In this document: positions 1-11,605 of the stretch, piece after piece
How the letters are laid out: each line of letters starts with the position of its first letter
How positions within the stretch are numbered: position 1 is the first letter of the stretch
Assembly (NCBI GenBank): GCA_963281255.1
Contig: OY725499.1
Span: 186,001-250,000 of the forward strand
Source: Aphrocallistes beatrix
Lineage: Eukaryota; Porifera; Hexactinellida; Sceptrulophora; Aphrocallistidae
Length of the DNA stretch: 64,000 bases
Reading direction: 5' to 3'
The notes under the pieces: generated by a model
What the model was told of the DNA's origin: nothing
Database searches by the model: none
The model's input: the letters and a program-made list of their open reading frames with translations, nothing else
Position numbers and translations under genes: made by a program

Positions 1-137
1 TTTATCGGGCATGCCTAATTTACGGGACGGGACAGTCCCGTAAAATCTAGATGCCTAATTTACAGGATGGGACAGAAAGGTGCCTAATTTACGGGACGGG
101 ACGGCATCCCGTCCCGTAAATTAGGCATGCCCCTTTT
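1..137. repeat. GGGAC palindromic minisatellite, copy 1
   Basis: The block repeats 'CTAATTTACGGGACGGGAC' and closes with its reverse complement followed by 'GCATGCCCC', so it can fold on itself. Related blocks lie at 955-1212, 1803-1857 and 4130-4435. The left edge is cut by the window start. Confidence 0.85.
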
Positions 138-178
138 TTCCCAGTTAATTTGTTAATAATGCGTTAGCTTTTTAATTA

Positions 179-366
179 CAGTCGACTCCGCTTAATAGGG
201 TCACATCGGTCAGAGGACATTTCGACCCGATTAAGCGGAGAGCCCTATTAACCGAAAATATTATGTATTAGTTTCTATGTGTGAGAACTATTCCTGTCCT
301 GCCAAAAGTGGCCCGATTAAGCGGTTGACCCGATTAAACAGTGACCCTATTAAACGGAGTCGACTG
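179..366 (+). mobile_element. MITE family 1 (pogo/Tigger-like), full copy
   Basis: A 188-bp element flanked by TA, with inverted ends 'CAGTCGACTCCGCTTAATA' and its reverse complement. It has no coding capacity. About ten more copies lie in the window. TA targets and CAGT-starting ends are typical of the pogo/Tigger branch of Tc1/mariner; the family name is an inference. Confidence 0.85.
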
Positions 367-954
367 TATTTACAAAATCAGGCACCAAATTGCAATACAA
401 GGTGGCTGATGTATTGTATAAAGCAGTGATTCTCAAAGAGACTATATTTTGATCAGAAAATATCTAGAATTTTGATCAGAAAACCAATGTAGAATTTTGA
501 TTAGAAATGTGGAATTTGTATTAATTAGTATTGAAATTCCACATTTCTGATCAAAGTTCACATTGTTTTTTTGATCAAAATTTGACATATTTTCTGATCA
601 AAATATATAGTCTCATTCTCAAACTTTTTACACCCTGTAATTACCACTATAATGACCGGATGTAATATTATTCTGGCAATTAAATATTTTTGGCTAACAT
701 TATTTTGGCAAATAATTTGTATTGTAATTCCTATCTTAAGTGCCAAAATAATGGAATTTTTTGCCAAATAATTATGTTACAGTTTTTTACCAAAAAAACA
801 ACCACAATTTAGTGGCCAAAATTATGGTACCTCCATATTTAAACTCAGGAATATTTTTCACGTACCACTAAAGGAAGCTCACGTAACACAGCTTGAGAAA
901 GGCTGGTATAATGTAATTAATTATTAGATTGAACGAGTCATTTAAAGTTTATAT

Positions 955-1212
955 GGGCATGCCTAATTTCCAGGACGGGACGGTATTCCGTCCCGGAAAT
1001 TAGGTACCTTTTCTGTCCCGTCCCAGAAATTAGGCATCTTGACTCGTAACGTCCCGGAAATTAATAGAAAATATACTAATTTCCGGGACGGGACAGAAAA
1101 GGTACCTAATTCCCGGGACGGGATCCCGTTCCGGAAATTAGGTATCTTAACCCGTCCCGTCCCGAAAATTAGGTACCTTTTCTGTCCCGTTCCGGAAATT
1201 AGGCATGCCCGT
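955..1212. repeat. GGGAC palindromic minisatellite, copy 2
   Basis: Alternating direct and inverted copies of a roughly 30-bp unit (CTAATTTCCGGGACGGGAC), opened by 'GGGCATGCC' and closed by 'GGCATGCCC'. It ends 70 bp before the first recognisable protease exon. The open reading frames on both strands here are by-products of the repeat. Confidence 0.85.
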
Positions 1213-1281
1213 TTGATACCATTATTCACTGCAATTTTCTTACATAAAATATTCAATTACAATTTATCTCTCTGCTTCTAG

Positions 1282-3906
1282 AAGTACCCACTGATTTGTT
1301 ACAATGTAACTGGTGGGATCGGATTCCAAACGGTCTTGCCTGATATCAGCCAGTTCACATTGGTATCAAGTGACCAGCCATGCAGACATGGAGGTAATGT
1401 CGTAACTTGCACACTCTACCGGCTTTCAGAAACAACAGGGTCAAAAACGAACATCTATGACATGTATGTGTATCAGGACAATATCCCAGTTCTTTTCAAT
1501 TTCACTGGTTATGATGCGTTGATGGGTTCACACTATGATGAATACGTTTTCTCCTATGACGTGTTTAAAATACTGAAACAGATTCCACCAGGTGTTTTCG
1601 ACTATCCCGCAAGAATGAGGCACTGTGGTAAGTATCCAGGTCCTGGCCTGTCCCAAGCTGATTTGAATCCGATGGCTGAGTTTGTGGGAGGGACCGATTA
1701 CAATGAGAAAGACAAGGAGACCAGCTCAGAATTTGAGATTTTCAAAAAGGTACATACATACTAACTGTCCCATTTTCACTCTACTATTTAGCTAGTTTTC
1801 ATGGACATACCTAATTTACGGAATGGAACGGAACCATTCCGTAAATTAGGTATGTCCAGCTTTCACGAGTGTACCGCTTTATATGAAATTTCCCCCCCCC
1901 CTGTATAATACTTTTCTATTGCATCCCGCCATGTCTCGCGAAATTCAACGCTGCATCCCGCTTTTAAAATGTATAATTGGGACCAGGAGGTTAGTTCATA
2001 ATAAACGAATGTTCATATTAAGCGGGTTCATAATAAGCATCCCTGACTGTATTTTTATTCAATATATAATGCTAATGTGTAATTTTTAGATTGAATGAGT
2101 ATAATAAGAATAGAGTATAATCCTTCCCGATTTTAAAAAAATGGATTAAAAACAAGGGTTTTCTTTCGTAACACAAATACTTACCTAATAAATCAGTGTA
2201 TCTAACTTGATAAATTAAAAAGAACAAATTCATATTCTAATAAAATTATATTTATCTCGAGATCTTTTTATACTATTGTGAAGTGTCGAATTTCCATTAT
2301 ATCAGCTGAATACTAATTTTGGTTAACACAATTTATGGATGAACAATAATTTTGAATGGCAATGACTTCATCACAAAATGCACAATTAGCATTCAAAATC
2401 TATTGAAACTTGAGACATTTATATGATTTGATGAATTCTATTTGTGAAATTCTTAATATTTTTTAGAAATATATGAAAAATTATGGATCAGAAATTGAGC
2501 ATGAGAGTAGGAAATCGATTTTCAGACAAGCAAGAAGATACATCAATTCTAAAAACCGCGAAAACTTGGGTTTCACGCTTGCAATCAACCATTTGTCCGA
2601 CTTGAATGAGAAAGAACTAAAACTGAGAAATGGCTATCGGTATACAGGCATCGGAGAGAGTCACCGTTTAAAAAGTAGTGACGTTTTGATGGGTTGGAAC
2701 ATTCCGGATTCTATGAATTGGACGGCTAAAGGGGCTGTCAATCCACCGAAAGATCAAGGTATTTGCGGTTCTTGCTGGAGTTTCGGTACAACTGGAACGC
2801 TAGAAGGAAGCTACTTCTTGAAATACGGTGAGTTCATTGCGACAATTTATTTTTCAATTTATTTTAAAACAAGCGCGCGCTTCGCTTGCTTGCGCTGCGC
2901 GGCTGGCGGGCACTTTGTGTCCACCGGAGGCGCCCTTTGGGCGCCTGTGATCACAATTGATTAATTATAAGGGAGATAACATCTCTAAATACGTCTGTCC
3001 TACTGTTATAATCGATATCACACGAAAAATCACCAAATTTGTCAATTTTTAAAATTTTGGTGCGTAATGATGACGTGATAACAGAGTGATGAGTCATCAT
3101 TTTTTAATGATAGTTCCATCATATGTGAGGTATATTAATATACATATTCTATTAAAATTTCAGCTTTATATCTCCTATAATGGCAAAAAAAGCCTTGGAC
3201 GTTTGCAGGGACAAATGAGCAAATTCTCTCAATATTAGGTGTTATAAACTTTTTTTTAAAAATGAGTAAATTGGATAAAAATCAACTTTCATAAAGCTTC
3301 ACCACATTTTTTTATTGGTTTCTAGGAAAACTTTTCGATTTGAGCGAACAATCTCTCGTTGACTGTACATGGGACCAAGGCAATAACGGCTGTGACGGAG
3401 GGGAAACAGAGAGAGTAGGGGACTGGCTTTTGAAACCTGGTCAAGACCATTGCGTGGTAACACGAGACGAATACGCTGCTGCTGCACAATTTAAAGATAC
3501 ACAGAGAGGGTATTTAATGGCTGACGGCTTCTGTCATTGGGAAAAAACAGTCAAAAATGATTGCGTGAAGATTAAAAATTATACAGTTTCACCACAAGGT
3601 GATGTGGCAGCTTTACACCAATATAGCGCAACAGTAGGACCAATACAAGTTGCAATCGATGCAAGTCACCCATCATTCTCTACATACTCAAATGGCGTAT
3701 ATTATGAACCAAAATGTGGTAATAAACCGAAAAATTTGGACCATTCAGTACTGTTAGTCGGCTATGGGACCGAAAACGGGCAAGATTATTGGTTGGTTAA
3801 GAATTCTTGGTCAACTCATTGGGGTGATAATGGTTATGTTAAAATGTCTACGAAGGATAATAACTGTGGCGTTGCAACTGATGCTGTTTTCTTCACACTC
3901 GCATAG
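1282..3906 (+). CDS. Papain-family cysteine protease, CFAD / 26-29 kDa protease-like (5' exons missing)
   Basis: A C1A cysteine protease, by family a lysosomal or secreted endopeptidase. Three exons join in phase: 1282-1749, 2467-2827 and 3326-3906, giving about 470 residues. Exon 1 codes for a long N-terminal region with several Cys, as in 'counting factor associated protein D' and the insect 26/29 kDa protease, rather than a plain cathepsin. Exon 2 carries an I29-like propeptide (NHLSDLNEKE) and the active site DQGICGSCWSF (oxyanion Gln, nucleophile Cys). Exon 3 carries the NNGCDGG motif, the catalytic His in LDHSVLLVGYG and the Asn in YWLVKNSW, and ends at TAG 3904-3906. No start codon or signal peptide is visible before exon 1, so the 5' end lies among the repeats upstream or outside the window. 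All key catalytic residues are present. Intron 1 holds a solo palindrome and MITE fragments; intron 2 holds a Helitron-like fragment. Confidence 0.9.
1803..1857. repeat. Solo palindrome, minimal unit of the GGGAC family
   Basis: Two perfect 24-bp arms (GGACATACCTAATTTACGG and so on) around a 7-bp spacer, in protease intron 1. It has the same core as the long blocks but no internal amplification, so it may be the elementary unit. Confidence 0.85.
1862..2050 (-). mobile_element. Two adjoining MITE fragments
   Basis: Positions 1862-1970 match part of the element at 60470-60697 (shared 'TATAATACTTTTCTATTGC'). Positions 1973-2050 match the right half of MITE family 2 and end in 'CCCTGACTGTA'. Both are truncated. 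Confidence 0.65.
2870..3235 (-). mobile_element. Helitron-like non-autonomous element, 5'-truncated
   Basis: Read on the minus strand, the 3' part carries a hairpin GGCGCC-CTTT-GGGCGCC and ends in a small stem at '...GCGCGCTTG' against T, as in the copy at 40351-40554. The other part (TGATGAGTCATCATT, GATGACG) is shared with 46905-47190 and 48836-49265. It lies in protease intron 2, and the reading frame running on from exon 2 into it is not coding. Family assignment is inferred. Confidence 0.5.
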
Positions 3907-4129
3907 CTACGGCCGTAACATCCTACTTTCGAGTTGTGTTTCTAATGTATGTATTTAGTCAACGAGTCTGAACTCAATATAGGATTAAGTTCCCCTTTGT
4001 GTTTGATTTATCGTATTCTATTATGATCTTTACTTGTTAGTTATGTATATGCAGAGGTGCTTTTTAAATTCGTATCACTCGTCGTGCTGTACAGTCCTAG
4101 AATCCCTAGGTGATGCCCTGGGACCCCAG

Positions 4130-4435
4130 AGGTCTTTACGGGACGGGACGGGATAGTCCCGTAAAATCTAGGTACCTAATTTACGGGACGGGACAAAAAA
4201 AGTGCCTAATTTACGGGAAGAGACGGGTTAAGATTGCCTAATTTACGGGACGGGACGGGTTTAGATGCCTAATTTACGAGAAGGGACGGGTTAAGATGCC
4301 TAATTTACGGGAAGGGACGGGTTAAGATGCCTAATTTACGGGAAGGGACGGGTTAAGATGCCTAATTTACGGGGCGGGACGGGTTTAGATGTCTAATTTA
4401 CGGGACGGGATGCCGTCCCGTCCCGTAAATGTCCA
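4130..4435. repeat. GGGAC minisatellite, expanded copy
   Basis: About eight direct copies of a unit near 33 bp (CTAATTTACGGGAAGGGAC plus GGGTTAAGATGC), closed by the inverted form GTCCCGTCCCGTAAAT. It lies between the convergent 3' ends of the protease and TTC13-like genes. The units have no variable spacers, so it is not a CRISPR. Confidence 0.9.
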
Positions 4436-4653
4436 TATATGAATTTGATTTTTTACTGAAACGGGAAAGAGCTCAGTCCCCAGGGCAAATTGAGGGTAAT
4501 TAAACACGTTTGAAAGATACTTATCCCCATTAGATATTAAATTGACAATAACTTCATAAAATATCTTGAAAATTAACACTCATCACAAATCTATATAAAT
4601 TCTACAACAAGTAAAAAAGCTAAAATCTTTTATTAGATATCCTAACTAACTAC

Positions 4654-7600
4654 TCAATGTATCACAAATCCATTGTTCAAAAGCTGAAACGCCTTCCTTA
4701 GTGTATCAACACTTTGTTCAACATTTGGTACACTTTCGAGAAAACCATTTTCAACTGGAGTTACGAAGCTATCAAACCAAGGTTTAATGCATTCAATGAA
4801 ACTCTCAGGATCTGGGTTAAGAATCGCTTCCCAGTCTATTTGCAAACGTGAAGGAATATCGCGTTTTATCTCGAAGCCAGCAGCTAAGAGTAGAGCGTGA
4901 ATTGAAACCAAACCACATGCAGCACTCCCACGAACTAAAGGCATGAAATTGTACCAATAAAATGCAACCACAAGGATATCCTTCACTATCTGATTCTGGT
5001 CACTCGGTCCTCTCATCGTTTCTGCCAGATTTTGCCAAGCCAATTCCATTTCAACATCAAACATTCTCCATCGTTCGGGCGTACACGGAGTGCGAATTGA
5101 CAACACGTACCCATTTTTATCCCTTTGAATGGTCAAACGCGTCCCTTCCAATGGTTTAGCAGTTTTATCCGTCAAACGCCGGCAATTTGTATGCACGTAA
5201 AAATCTTTCCGTTGCAACTGATAAAGATCGTCACATGCTTTTGCTTCGAAACATGCGCTTTTTTGTTCCCCTGCCAAGCTATATTGTTGCGGCATAAGAT
5301 CACGCATGAGTGCGATTATTCTATCGTGATATTGGTAGTAGCGGACAACTCGCGCTTCGCCCATCAAAAGAGGTGTGTGAGCACCATAGCCCTCTGCGAA
5401 AGTGTCCTCACAGAGCATATCGATCCACCAAACAGGGTCACTCGGTTCAGACATTTGGCGCCAATTCACAGTTATGTCATAGAAATCGCGCCAACCGAAA
5501 TCATGTGGAACCGCCTCTGCATTTCCATTGCTATTAGCCTGTCCAGACAAAGGTATGGTTTGTCCATTTCGATAGGCATTCCAATAGGATTGTGCTGCTT
5601 GCGCCATGTGTATGGTAGCTATGCCTGCTTGTCGATGTTGCTTTTCATTTTTGTAGAAGCCTGGGGAAGTGTACTGGATTTTGCTCTTGAATAGGGATGC
5701 TGCATCGAAAATTTTCTGCAATTGAGGCGTTAGTGGTTGACCGAGTTTCAAGGACAATGCTTTAGGAGACAAATCGGGTTGTTTGATGTAATATTTTAGG
5801 GTATATGATGGTTCTCTTTTGCCCCACCTTTCTTTGAAATCGGAAAGAAAGTGTCGATCCAAATTCCAACTGGAAAGTGGTTCATCAAAGGTGTTTTGAT
5901 GAAATTTGGCAAGATCAATATGGTAAAAAGCCCAATGTTTCTTGTCTATTTTCATAACCTTTTTATACCCTTCAATCGCATCTTTGAACTGGCCTAACCC
6001 ATGGTAAGAACAAGCTTTAAGGTAGATGAGATCCGTGTAATCTTCCTGGAGGGCTATTCCTTTGTTCGCTATGTCGATTGTTCCTATCAAATCTCCTGAA
6101 AAGAAACGCATCATCGCGACTAGATTATATGTCGGGGTGAAGATAGGTTGTATCTCGATTGCTTTTTGAAAGTATTGTTCTGCCAATTCGAACTTTTGCT
6201 GATCACGCATTGATTTGGCCAAGTTTTCATAGGCATCTCTCGAATCAGGGAAAATCTTTAGAGCCTGTTTTGCTGATTTTTCTGCCTCCATGTACATTCC
6301 CAAGGAATTGTACAGATGAGAACGAATGCAATTTATTTCTGTACTGAGGTTGTAAACATTTTTTTCATTGTCTTTTGGATCTGTGAGGGGATAAATAATA
6401 AAAAACTAACTCCCAAATACATGATATACTAGCCATACTATCTACCTTTCTTTTTCGCTATAATCCTTTCCGCTCTTTTAAGCGCTTTCAAACCATCGTT
6501 GAACTTTCCATCTTTGTTGCAAATGACTGCCATCTCCTTTTCGAGATCTGCGTCATCTTGTCCCTTTTCTGTTAGACTTTCTGAAGCAAGTTGCATATCC
6601 TTTTCAGACCCATTGAAATCACCCATTGCGAGTCTTACTTTTCCTCTTCTTTTCAATGCTTCGACGTTCTTCTCATCGACCTGTTGGGTTTAATATTAAC
6701 TACAGTCGACTCCGCTTAATATGGTCACATCGGTCAGAGGACATTTTGCCCCGATTAAGCGGAGAACCATATTAACCGAAAATATTTTGTAGTAGCTTCT
6801 ATGTGTGAGAGCTATCCTGGTCCTGCCAAAAGTGGTCCGATTAAACAGTGGCCCTATTAATATGGTTGATGACTGTTTATAACCAAGTAAATAAATTTAT
6901 ATTAAGATATGCAAGATGGCAATTTAAAGAATTTCTTTTTAAAAGTTTAATTAGAGCAATTAAGAAAATTTTTTGACTTTTTGGACTTTTTTGTGCGTTT
7001 TTTTTGTGTAAATACTCTTTGGACTCATTATTAAAAGTTAAGAACTTTCGTCTTAGTTATAGAACTGTTGCATGAAAAAATGCCCCCACCATGGATATTC
7101 ATGTAATATGGGGGGGGGGGCAAAATTTAATGGAGTTAGCGTGAAAAATTGCCCCTCCGTGAAAAAATGCCCCCCACCATGGATATTCTAAAGTATGCCA
7201 ATGCTTATACAAAACATTTTGAATGCTATTTGGCTTCTATTCGTTTACTAAAGCACTGCAAATCAACAAACTAGTCGTGTGAAGTAATAACAATGACTTT
7301 CATAAATGTATCGTATATAAATAGTATCAGCAATATTTAGTGTTAAACTCAAGAATATCCATGGTGGGGGCATTTTTTCACGGGGGGGGCAATTTTTCAC
7401 GCTAACACCATTAAATTTTGCCCCCCCCCCATATTACATGAATATCCATGGTGGGGGCATTTTTTCACGGGGGGGGCATTTTTTCATGCAACAGACCTTT
7501 CAATTTTAAGTTTGGATCACCTTCATAATCCAGATATCCAAGTAAAAAATATTTTCGATTGTATCCAGAGTATGTACTTGCCTGTAAAATTTGGCTAAAG

Positions 7601-8482
7601 TCCCGATAAGCTTCTTCCAACTTCAGCATTTGAGCAAGGCTTGATCCTCGGCCAAGAAGTGCTTGGCATTTAAAAGCTGACCTAATTTCTACATCGTTGA
7701 TAAGTTTGGTGTATATTTCTATTGCTTCATTGAGTTTTCCCTCATTGAAATACTGATTGGCTTGTATGATCTCCAGCTGATCCAATTGATTGGGATTGTC
7801 AAGTGTGACACTTGTTCCTTTACCACCACCGTCACCACCAAAGTTGATCGTTATTGGATTTGTACCCATTGGCTGTTTTTTCTTGACAACTTTTTTCGGT
7901 TTTGGTATCGGACTAAATAATTAGAATATACTATTCTGTTACATAATTTGTAATTTTGTTTTGTAAGCTACAAAATCGACTTTTGCAAACCTCACTATTG
8001 ACTTACTTTTCAGGGGGACGAATAATTGCAGCATTTCTTCTCATTTTTTCAAAGTTTTCTTTCTCCAATTGTTTCGCCTTAATTTGTTCCTCTTTTCGCG
8101 TTTTGCATCCATCCAATTCTTCTTTAGCGCGGTTAAACAGTTGTAAGTCACAAGGTGCAGAAATGCCATCGATCCCATTTTCTAATGTTTGGATAGCCGA
8201 ATCTCTTTCTCCTTGAAACTCTAAAATGTTCGCTTTCGCGATAAAACCGTTGAGATTATTTCCACTCTGCTCGATTGCTACATTTGCACTGCTTAACGCC
8301 TTTCTCCTCATTTCAAGTTTGAATTGTATTTGTGATATGTTCGAGTAGATCGTAGAGAGTGTGGCATGATCATTCGCGTCCACTGTTTGTGCGAGTCCTT
8401 CAAAGAGTTTCAAAGCTTTGCCATACTTTCCAGCTGAATACAGCTCAAATGCCTCTTGGTATGACATGCTAATATATTCCAA
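4654..8482 (-). CDS. TTC13-like: TTC13-like tetratricopeptide repeat protein
   Basis: Four exons join in phase: 8482-8007, 7912-7582, 6680-6446 and 6380-4654, giving about 922 residues (human TTC13 has about 860). The N-terminal half holds TPR helices (ALKLFEGL..., EAIEIYTKL..., ALKRRGKVRLAMGDF..., AEQYFQKAIEIQP). A basic linker PKPKKVVKKK follows the first block. The last exon has the TTC13 C-terminal region: YTSPGFYKNEKQHRQAGIA, WRDFYDITVNWRQM, WYNFMPLVRGSAA and IDWEAILNPDPESF. Human TTC13 starts with a signal peptide; here the protein seems to start straight into TPRs. The start may be Met1 (8482) or Met6 (8467). The intron after exon 2 must use a GC donor to stay in phase. The biochemical role of TTC13 is not well defined, and TPRs normally bind other proteins. 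Confidence 0.85.
6703..6873 (+). mobile_element. MITE family 1, right end decayed
   Basis: Begins with TA and CAGTCGACTCCGCTTAATA in intron 2 of the TTC13-like gene, 22 bp upstream (in gene sense) of exon 3. The right inverted end is degraded. Confidence 0.75.
7068..7492. repeat. Fold-back element with poly-G/C arms
   Basis: Inverted arms of about 110 bp read GTTGCATGAAAAAATGCCCC on one side and the complement on the other, each with G or C runs of 7-11 and the phrase 'CCATGGATATTC'. The middle (7195-7340) is unrelated. It lies in intron 2 of the TTC13-like gene. Confidence 0.8.
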
Positions 8483-10001
8483 ATAATATTTAGTAATATT
8501 CTTACTAGATAGCTATAGGTACACGGTCTTAAGGAATTAGGCGATGGTATTTATTTAAGTCGAATGGGTTTCAATTATTTTTAAATATAGTAGAACTCGG
8601 TTAGTACGTACTCGGATAATACGTTCTTCGGTTTAGTACGTACTCATTTCTCTGAACCAAAATCCATCTACAAGTATAATATAGATTTCTATGTAGTACA
8701 AACTCGGCTAGTACGTACTAATAATTAATAAAAATTTGGAGTTAGAATTTAAGTTAACGTCACTAATTGAATCTAACTCCCACATAAAGCACGAGGATAA
8801 CACGATGGTTGTCCATAGCAAGTTAATCAAAGACTTAATGCCATATCTATGTAATTAAATTCTTTTGATAATACGTTTTAGGGAACTCATCCTAGTTTAC
8901 AATTTTCTAGGCGGTCTTGTCATACCCGAACATTAATACGCGTGTGCAAATATGAACAACAAAGAATATAGGATTCTTCCTAAATACAATTACAAGTTTC
9001 TAGCCGTTACCTAATATAGTCCATATATCATCTGCATATTACAATATCATTTTGAAATTACAATAGCTGAATTCAATATAAGGGGTATTGCATTACCAAA
9101 GTGGATCATTCATTAAGAAGACTTTTGGTAGTCTTTTTGATATCATTTCTCAGCTAAAATATCTGTAGATTAATTCTGGATATTACATCGGATTAAATCA
9201 GTGTTTCCCTTTGGGGATTATTGGAAAGCGCGTTAATTTTACAAATTTTGCGGTTTATTCGGGTAAATTGTATTATTTAACAACAAAATCACGCTATTCG
9301 ACAAGCTAAGCGTGCTAAATAGCGCGCTTAACGCGCTCAGCGGGAAATCTAGTCTAAAACTTGTTCGTTCGGCGTCTATGCATCCAACAAAATGTGGTCT
9401 GAATAAATACATATTAACTCCAGTATCCCATGACTTTCCGTTCATTTGTTTACAACATTTTACCATTGATACTCTTGTAGTTACACCTGTGAGTTTAATT
9501 AAGATTGAATTCATTAGACAAAATAAATTAAAGTAGCTATTTAATTGTTGACATCATGTTTAGGTTATCATGTGGGTGTTACACGTTTGGGTTATCATGT
9601 GGGGATTCGTCGTTACTGATATATTATCCTTGTTATCCAGTCATAGGTTACTTACATCACTATCTTGACCTGGCTTGTGTTGAGCCCCATTAAAAGGACT
9701 TAAATCCAAAAGCTTTTAAGAACTTAAATCCTGTTGCCTTAAGAACGGACAGTTGGATTTACATTTTTCCTCCAAATTCTTAAGGGCTAAAAGCACATTA
9801 TTTTGAAGAATTATTCAATTATTACTTATCAGGAAGAATTTTTCTGTCGATTCAAAATATGTTTCTTTAACTAAAAGCCTTCAAACTCTATATGTCTGTA
9901 ATATATGTATAATATTTTAATATAACTTTAATCAACAATAATCCTTGGTGATTATCAAAAATTTTCTCAAATCAACTTCTACTTAAAAGTACGACTAAAA
10001 C
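8483..10001. other. Intergenic, no gene seen
   Basis: Between the divergently oriented neighbourhood of the TTC13-like start and the end of the CtIP-like gene. It holds a MITE family 4 copy at about 8589-8731 (GTAGAACTCGGTTAGTACGT). Nothing else was recognised; the short frames around 9240-9540 have no splice sites or protein character that I can support. Confidence 0.6.
8589..8731 (+). mobile_element. MITE family 4 (pogo-like), partial
   Basis: Shares 'GTAGAACTCGGTTAGTACGT' and 'TCATTTCTCTGAACCA' with copies at 25473-25645, 48536-48720, 50735-50930 and 56603-56895. The right end is degraded. Confidence 0.7.
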
Positions 10002-11288
10002 CTATGAATCATCTTGTGTTCTGGGATAGGTAACTTTCCAATAGTTTTCTGGAGTTGATGGAGGAACTGCATGATATCTATGCCTACAAGTGTCTTTCAT
10101 ATGTTGCCAAGATTCACCATACCATTCCTTACAATGCTCACATGTTTTCGCCTCCATTTTTAAACGGTCCTGCTTTTTACGTGGATTCAGTTTGGTCTGT
10201 TGGTTGGAAATGTTCTTTTTCTTTTCAGAAGCATATGGGGTGGATGGGGACTTTTCAGAGGTGCTACTGGATGGGAGATTCACAATTGGATCGATTTCAA
10301 TAGTTGCATCTAAAAAGTAAAAAAAGAAGTAATTATTTACGAGAAAATACGTATTTTATGACATCATTTGGTTTGAACTCATTAACTCGAGTTCTTATCA
10401 GGGACGCCGAACTTTTAGAAATTTATGGGCAAATTTGTAGTTCTAGGGGGGGGAGGCTCAGCTCTAAAATTTGTATTGTGTCTATGGGCCATCTTCGAAT
10501 CCAGCCCCCCGGGTTCGGCGCCTATGGTTCTTATATTAACTCCTGGGACTATTCGTCATAGGTTTACAACGGGAGGCTAACTATGTCCATGATTCTAGTA
10601 CTTTGTAAATTCCTCGCCCTATTTGTCCCTAACCTACAATAGGATTGTGTCGCCGCTGCTATTCACTCTGCCAAGATGCAAAAATTTAGTTGTTAACATC
10701 TCAAAAAGAATAGATCATTTCCTGAATGCTCCAATAGTTATATTTGCCCTATCAGCAATAATATTTTTGATGCTTCCCTAATTATTTTTTTGTTTAGATA
10801 ATCATTATGCCATAATGAAAAGATAATCATTATGCCATAATGAAAACCACTGCATTTCTTCTAACATACAAACCTGGAGATTTTCTGAAGCAAAAATCTA
10901 TTCTTGTTGATTCGTGAAATTCCTCTGCAAATGTTGTATCGTTTGATGAGTCGTGGCTGATATCAATGATTTTAGTTGAAGATTGCTTCGTAGTTTTAGT
11001 TTTCTTGTTCGATTGCATTTTCGCTCGATCAGATTCGCGTTTCCTTTTTAGTTTAATTACGGCTAATTTTAGTTTTTGTTTTTGCGTTTTGAGATGCAAA
11101 ATTTCTTGTTCTAATTCGCTTTGTTTTGTCTCTATTTTTCTGATATTTTCTAGTGCAACTCCTAAGTCAGATTTCAATCTTTTGTTACTATCCTTCAAAT
11201 CTTGGATTTCCATTTCCTGTTTTTCAACATTGTATACTTCCTTTTTCAGCTCTTCAATTAATTCATTCAATTTGTTTGCAGAATTCAT
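10002..11288 (-). CDS. CtIP/Sae2/Ctp1-family DNA end-resection factor
   Basis: Two exons (11288-10874 and 10309-10002) join in phase into a compact 240-residue protein. Family members activate Mre11-Rad50 to clip DNA ends and start homologous recombination in the nucleus. Residues 1-95 form a coiled coil rich in Lys, Glu and Leu, matching the oligomerisation region of the family. The middle is basic and Ser/Thr-rich (NKKTKTTKQ). The last 50 residues hold the diagnostic Sae2/CtIP domain: CEHC near 195-198, CRHR near 213-216, PPSTPENYWKVTYP and a final RTQ. The Thr-Pro at about 224 matches the CDK site of human CtIP (Thr847), and the Thr-Gln near 236 matches its ATM/ATR site (Thr859). Human CtIP has 897 residues and fission yeast Ctp1 about 294, so this is a short form without the long middle region. 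The start is the first ATG before the coil. Confidence 0.88.
10797..10846. repeat. 25-bp tandem duplication
   Basis: Two identical 25-bp copies (GATAATCATTATGCCATAAT plus GAAAA) lie in the intron of the CtIP-like gene, just downstream of its first exon in gene sense. Confidence 0.9.
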
Positions 11289-11435
11289 TCTTCTAATCTA
11301 ATTCCTGTTTAAGCTTGGTGCAATTTAAAAACCCTTGAATAAGACACCAAGTTTCATTTTGAAAGTTCCTAAGAACATCTCTATCAAATTGTATTATCAT
11401 TATCCTGATACTTAATGGTGTGATTTTTCATAGTA

Positions 11436-11605
11436 CAGTCAGGGCCCGCTTAATATGAACATTCATTTATTATGAACTAACCTCCTGTTCCCAATTTCAT
11501 TTTAAAATAGAATAGGTATTGAATCAAGTTCGCTTAATATGAAGTATCTCTATTATGAACATATTTTTCGGTCCCTTGGTGGTTCACAATAAGCGACCCT
11601 GACTG
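11436..11605 (+). mobile_element. MITE family 2 (pogo/Tigger-like)
   Basis: TA-flanked element with ends CAGTCAGGG...CCCTGACTG and internal 'CGCTTAATATGAA' and 'GTTCACAATAAGCGACCCT'. It is upstream of the CtIP-like start. Other copies: 21955-22134, 22608-22775, 28241-28424, 57267-57452 and the composites near 50 and 52 kb. Confidence 0.85.

Noticed and set aside
963-1281. Overlapping frames on both strands through the GGGAC repeat
   Set aside because: Their translations are repeats (FRDGTEKVPN) produced by the minisatellite itself.
2828-2964. Extension of protease exon 2 into FKTSARFACLRCAAGG
   Set aside because: It reads into a Helitron-like repeat; the GTGAGT donor at 2828 joins in phase to the next protease exon.
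4130-4435. Regular direct repeats, CRISPR-like at first sight
   Set aside because: Units are contiguous with no unique spacers, the genome is eukaryotic, and the same unit occurs as palindromes nearby.
4962-5694. Long plus-strand frames of 65, 189 and 75 codons
   Set aside because: They are antisense to the large last exon of the TTC13-like gene and have no protein family character.
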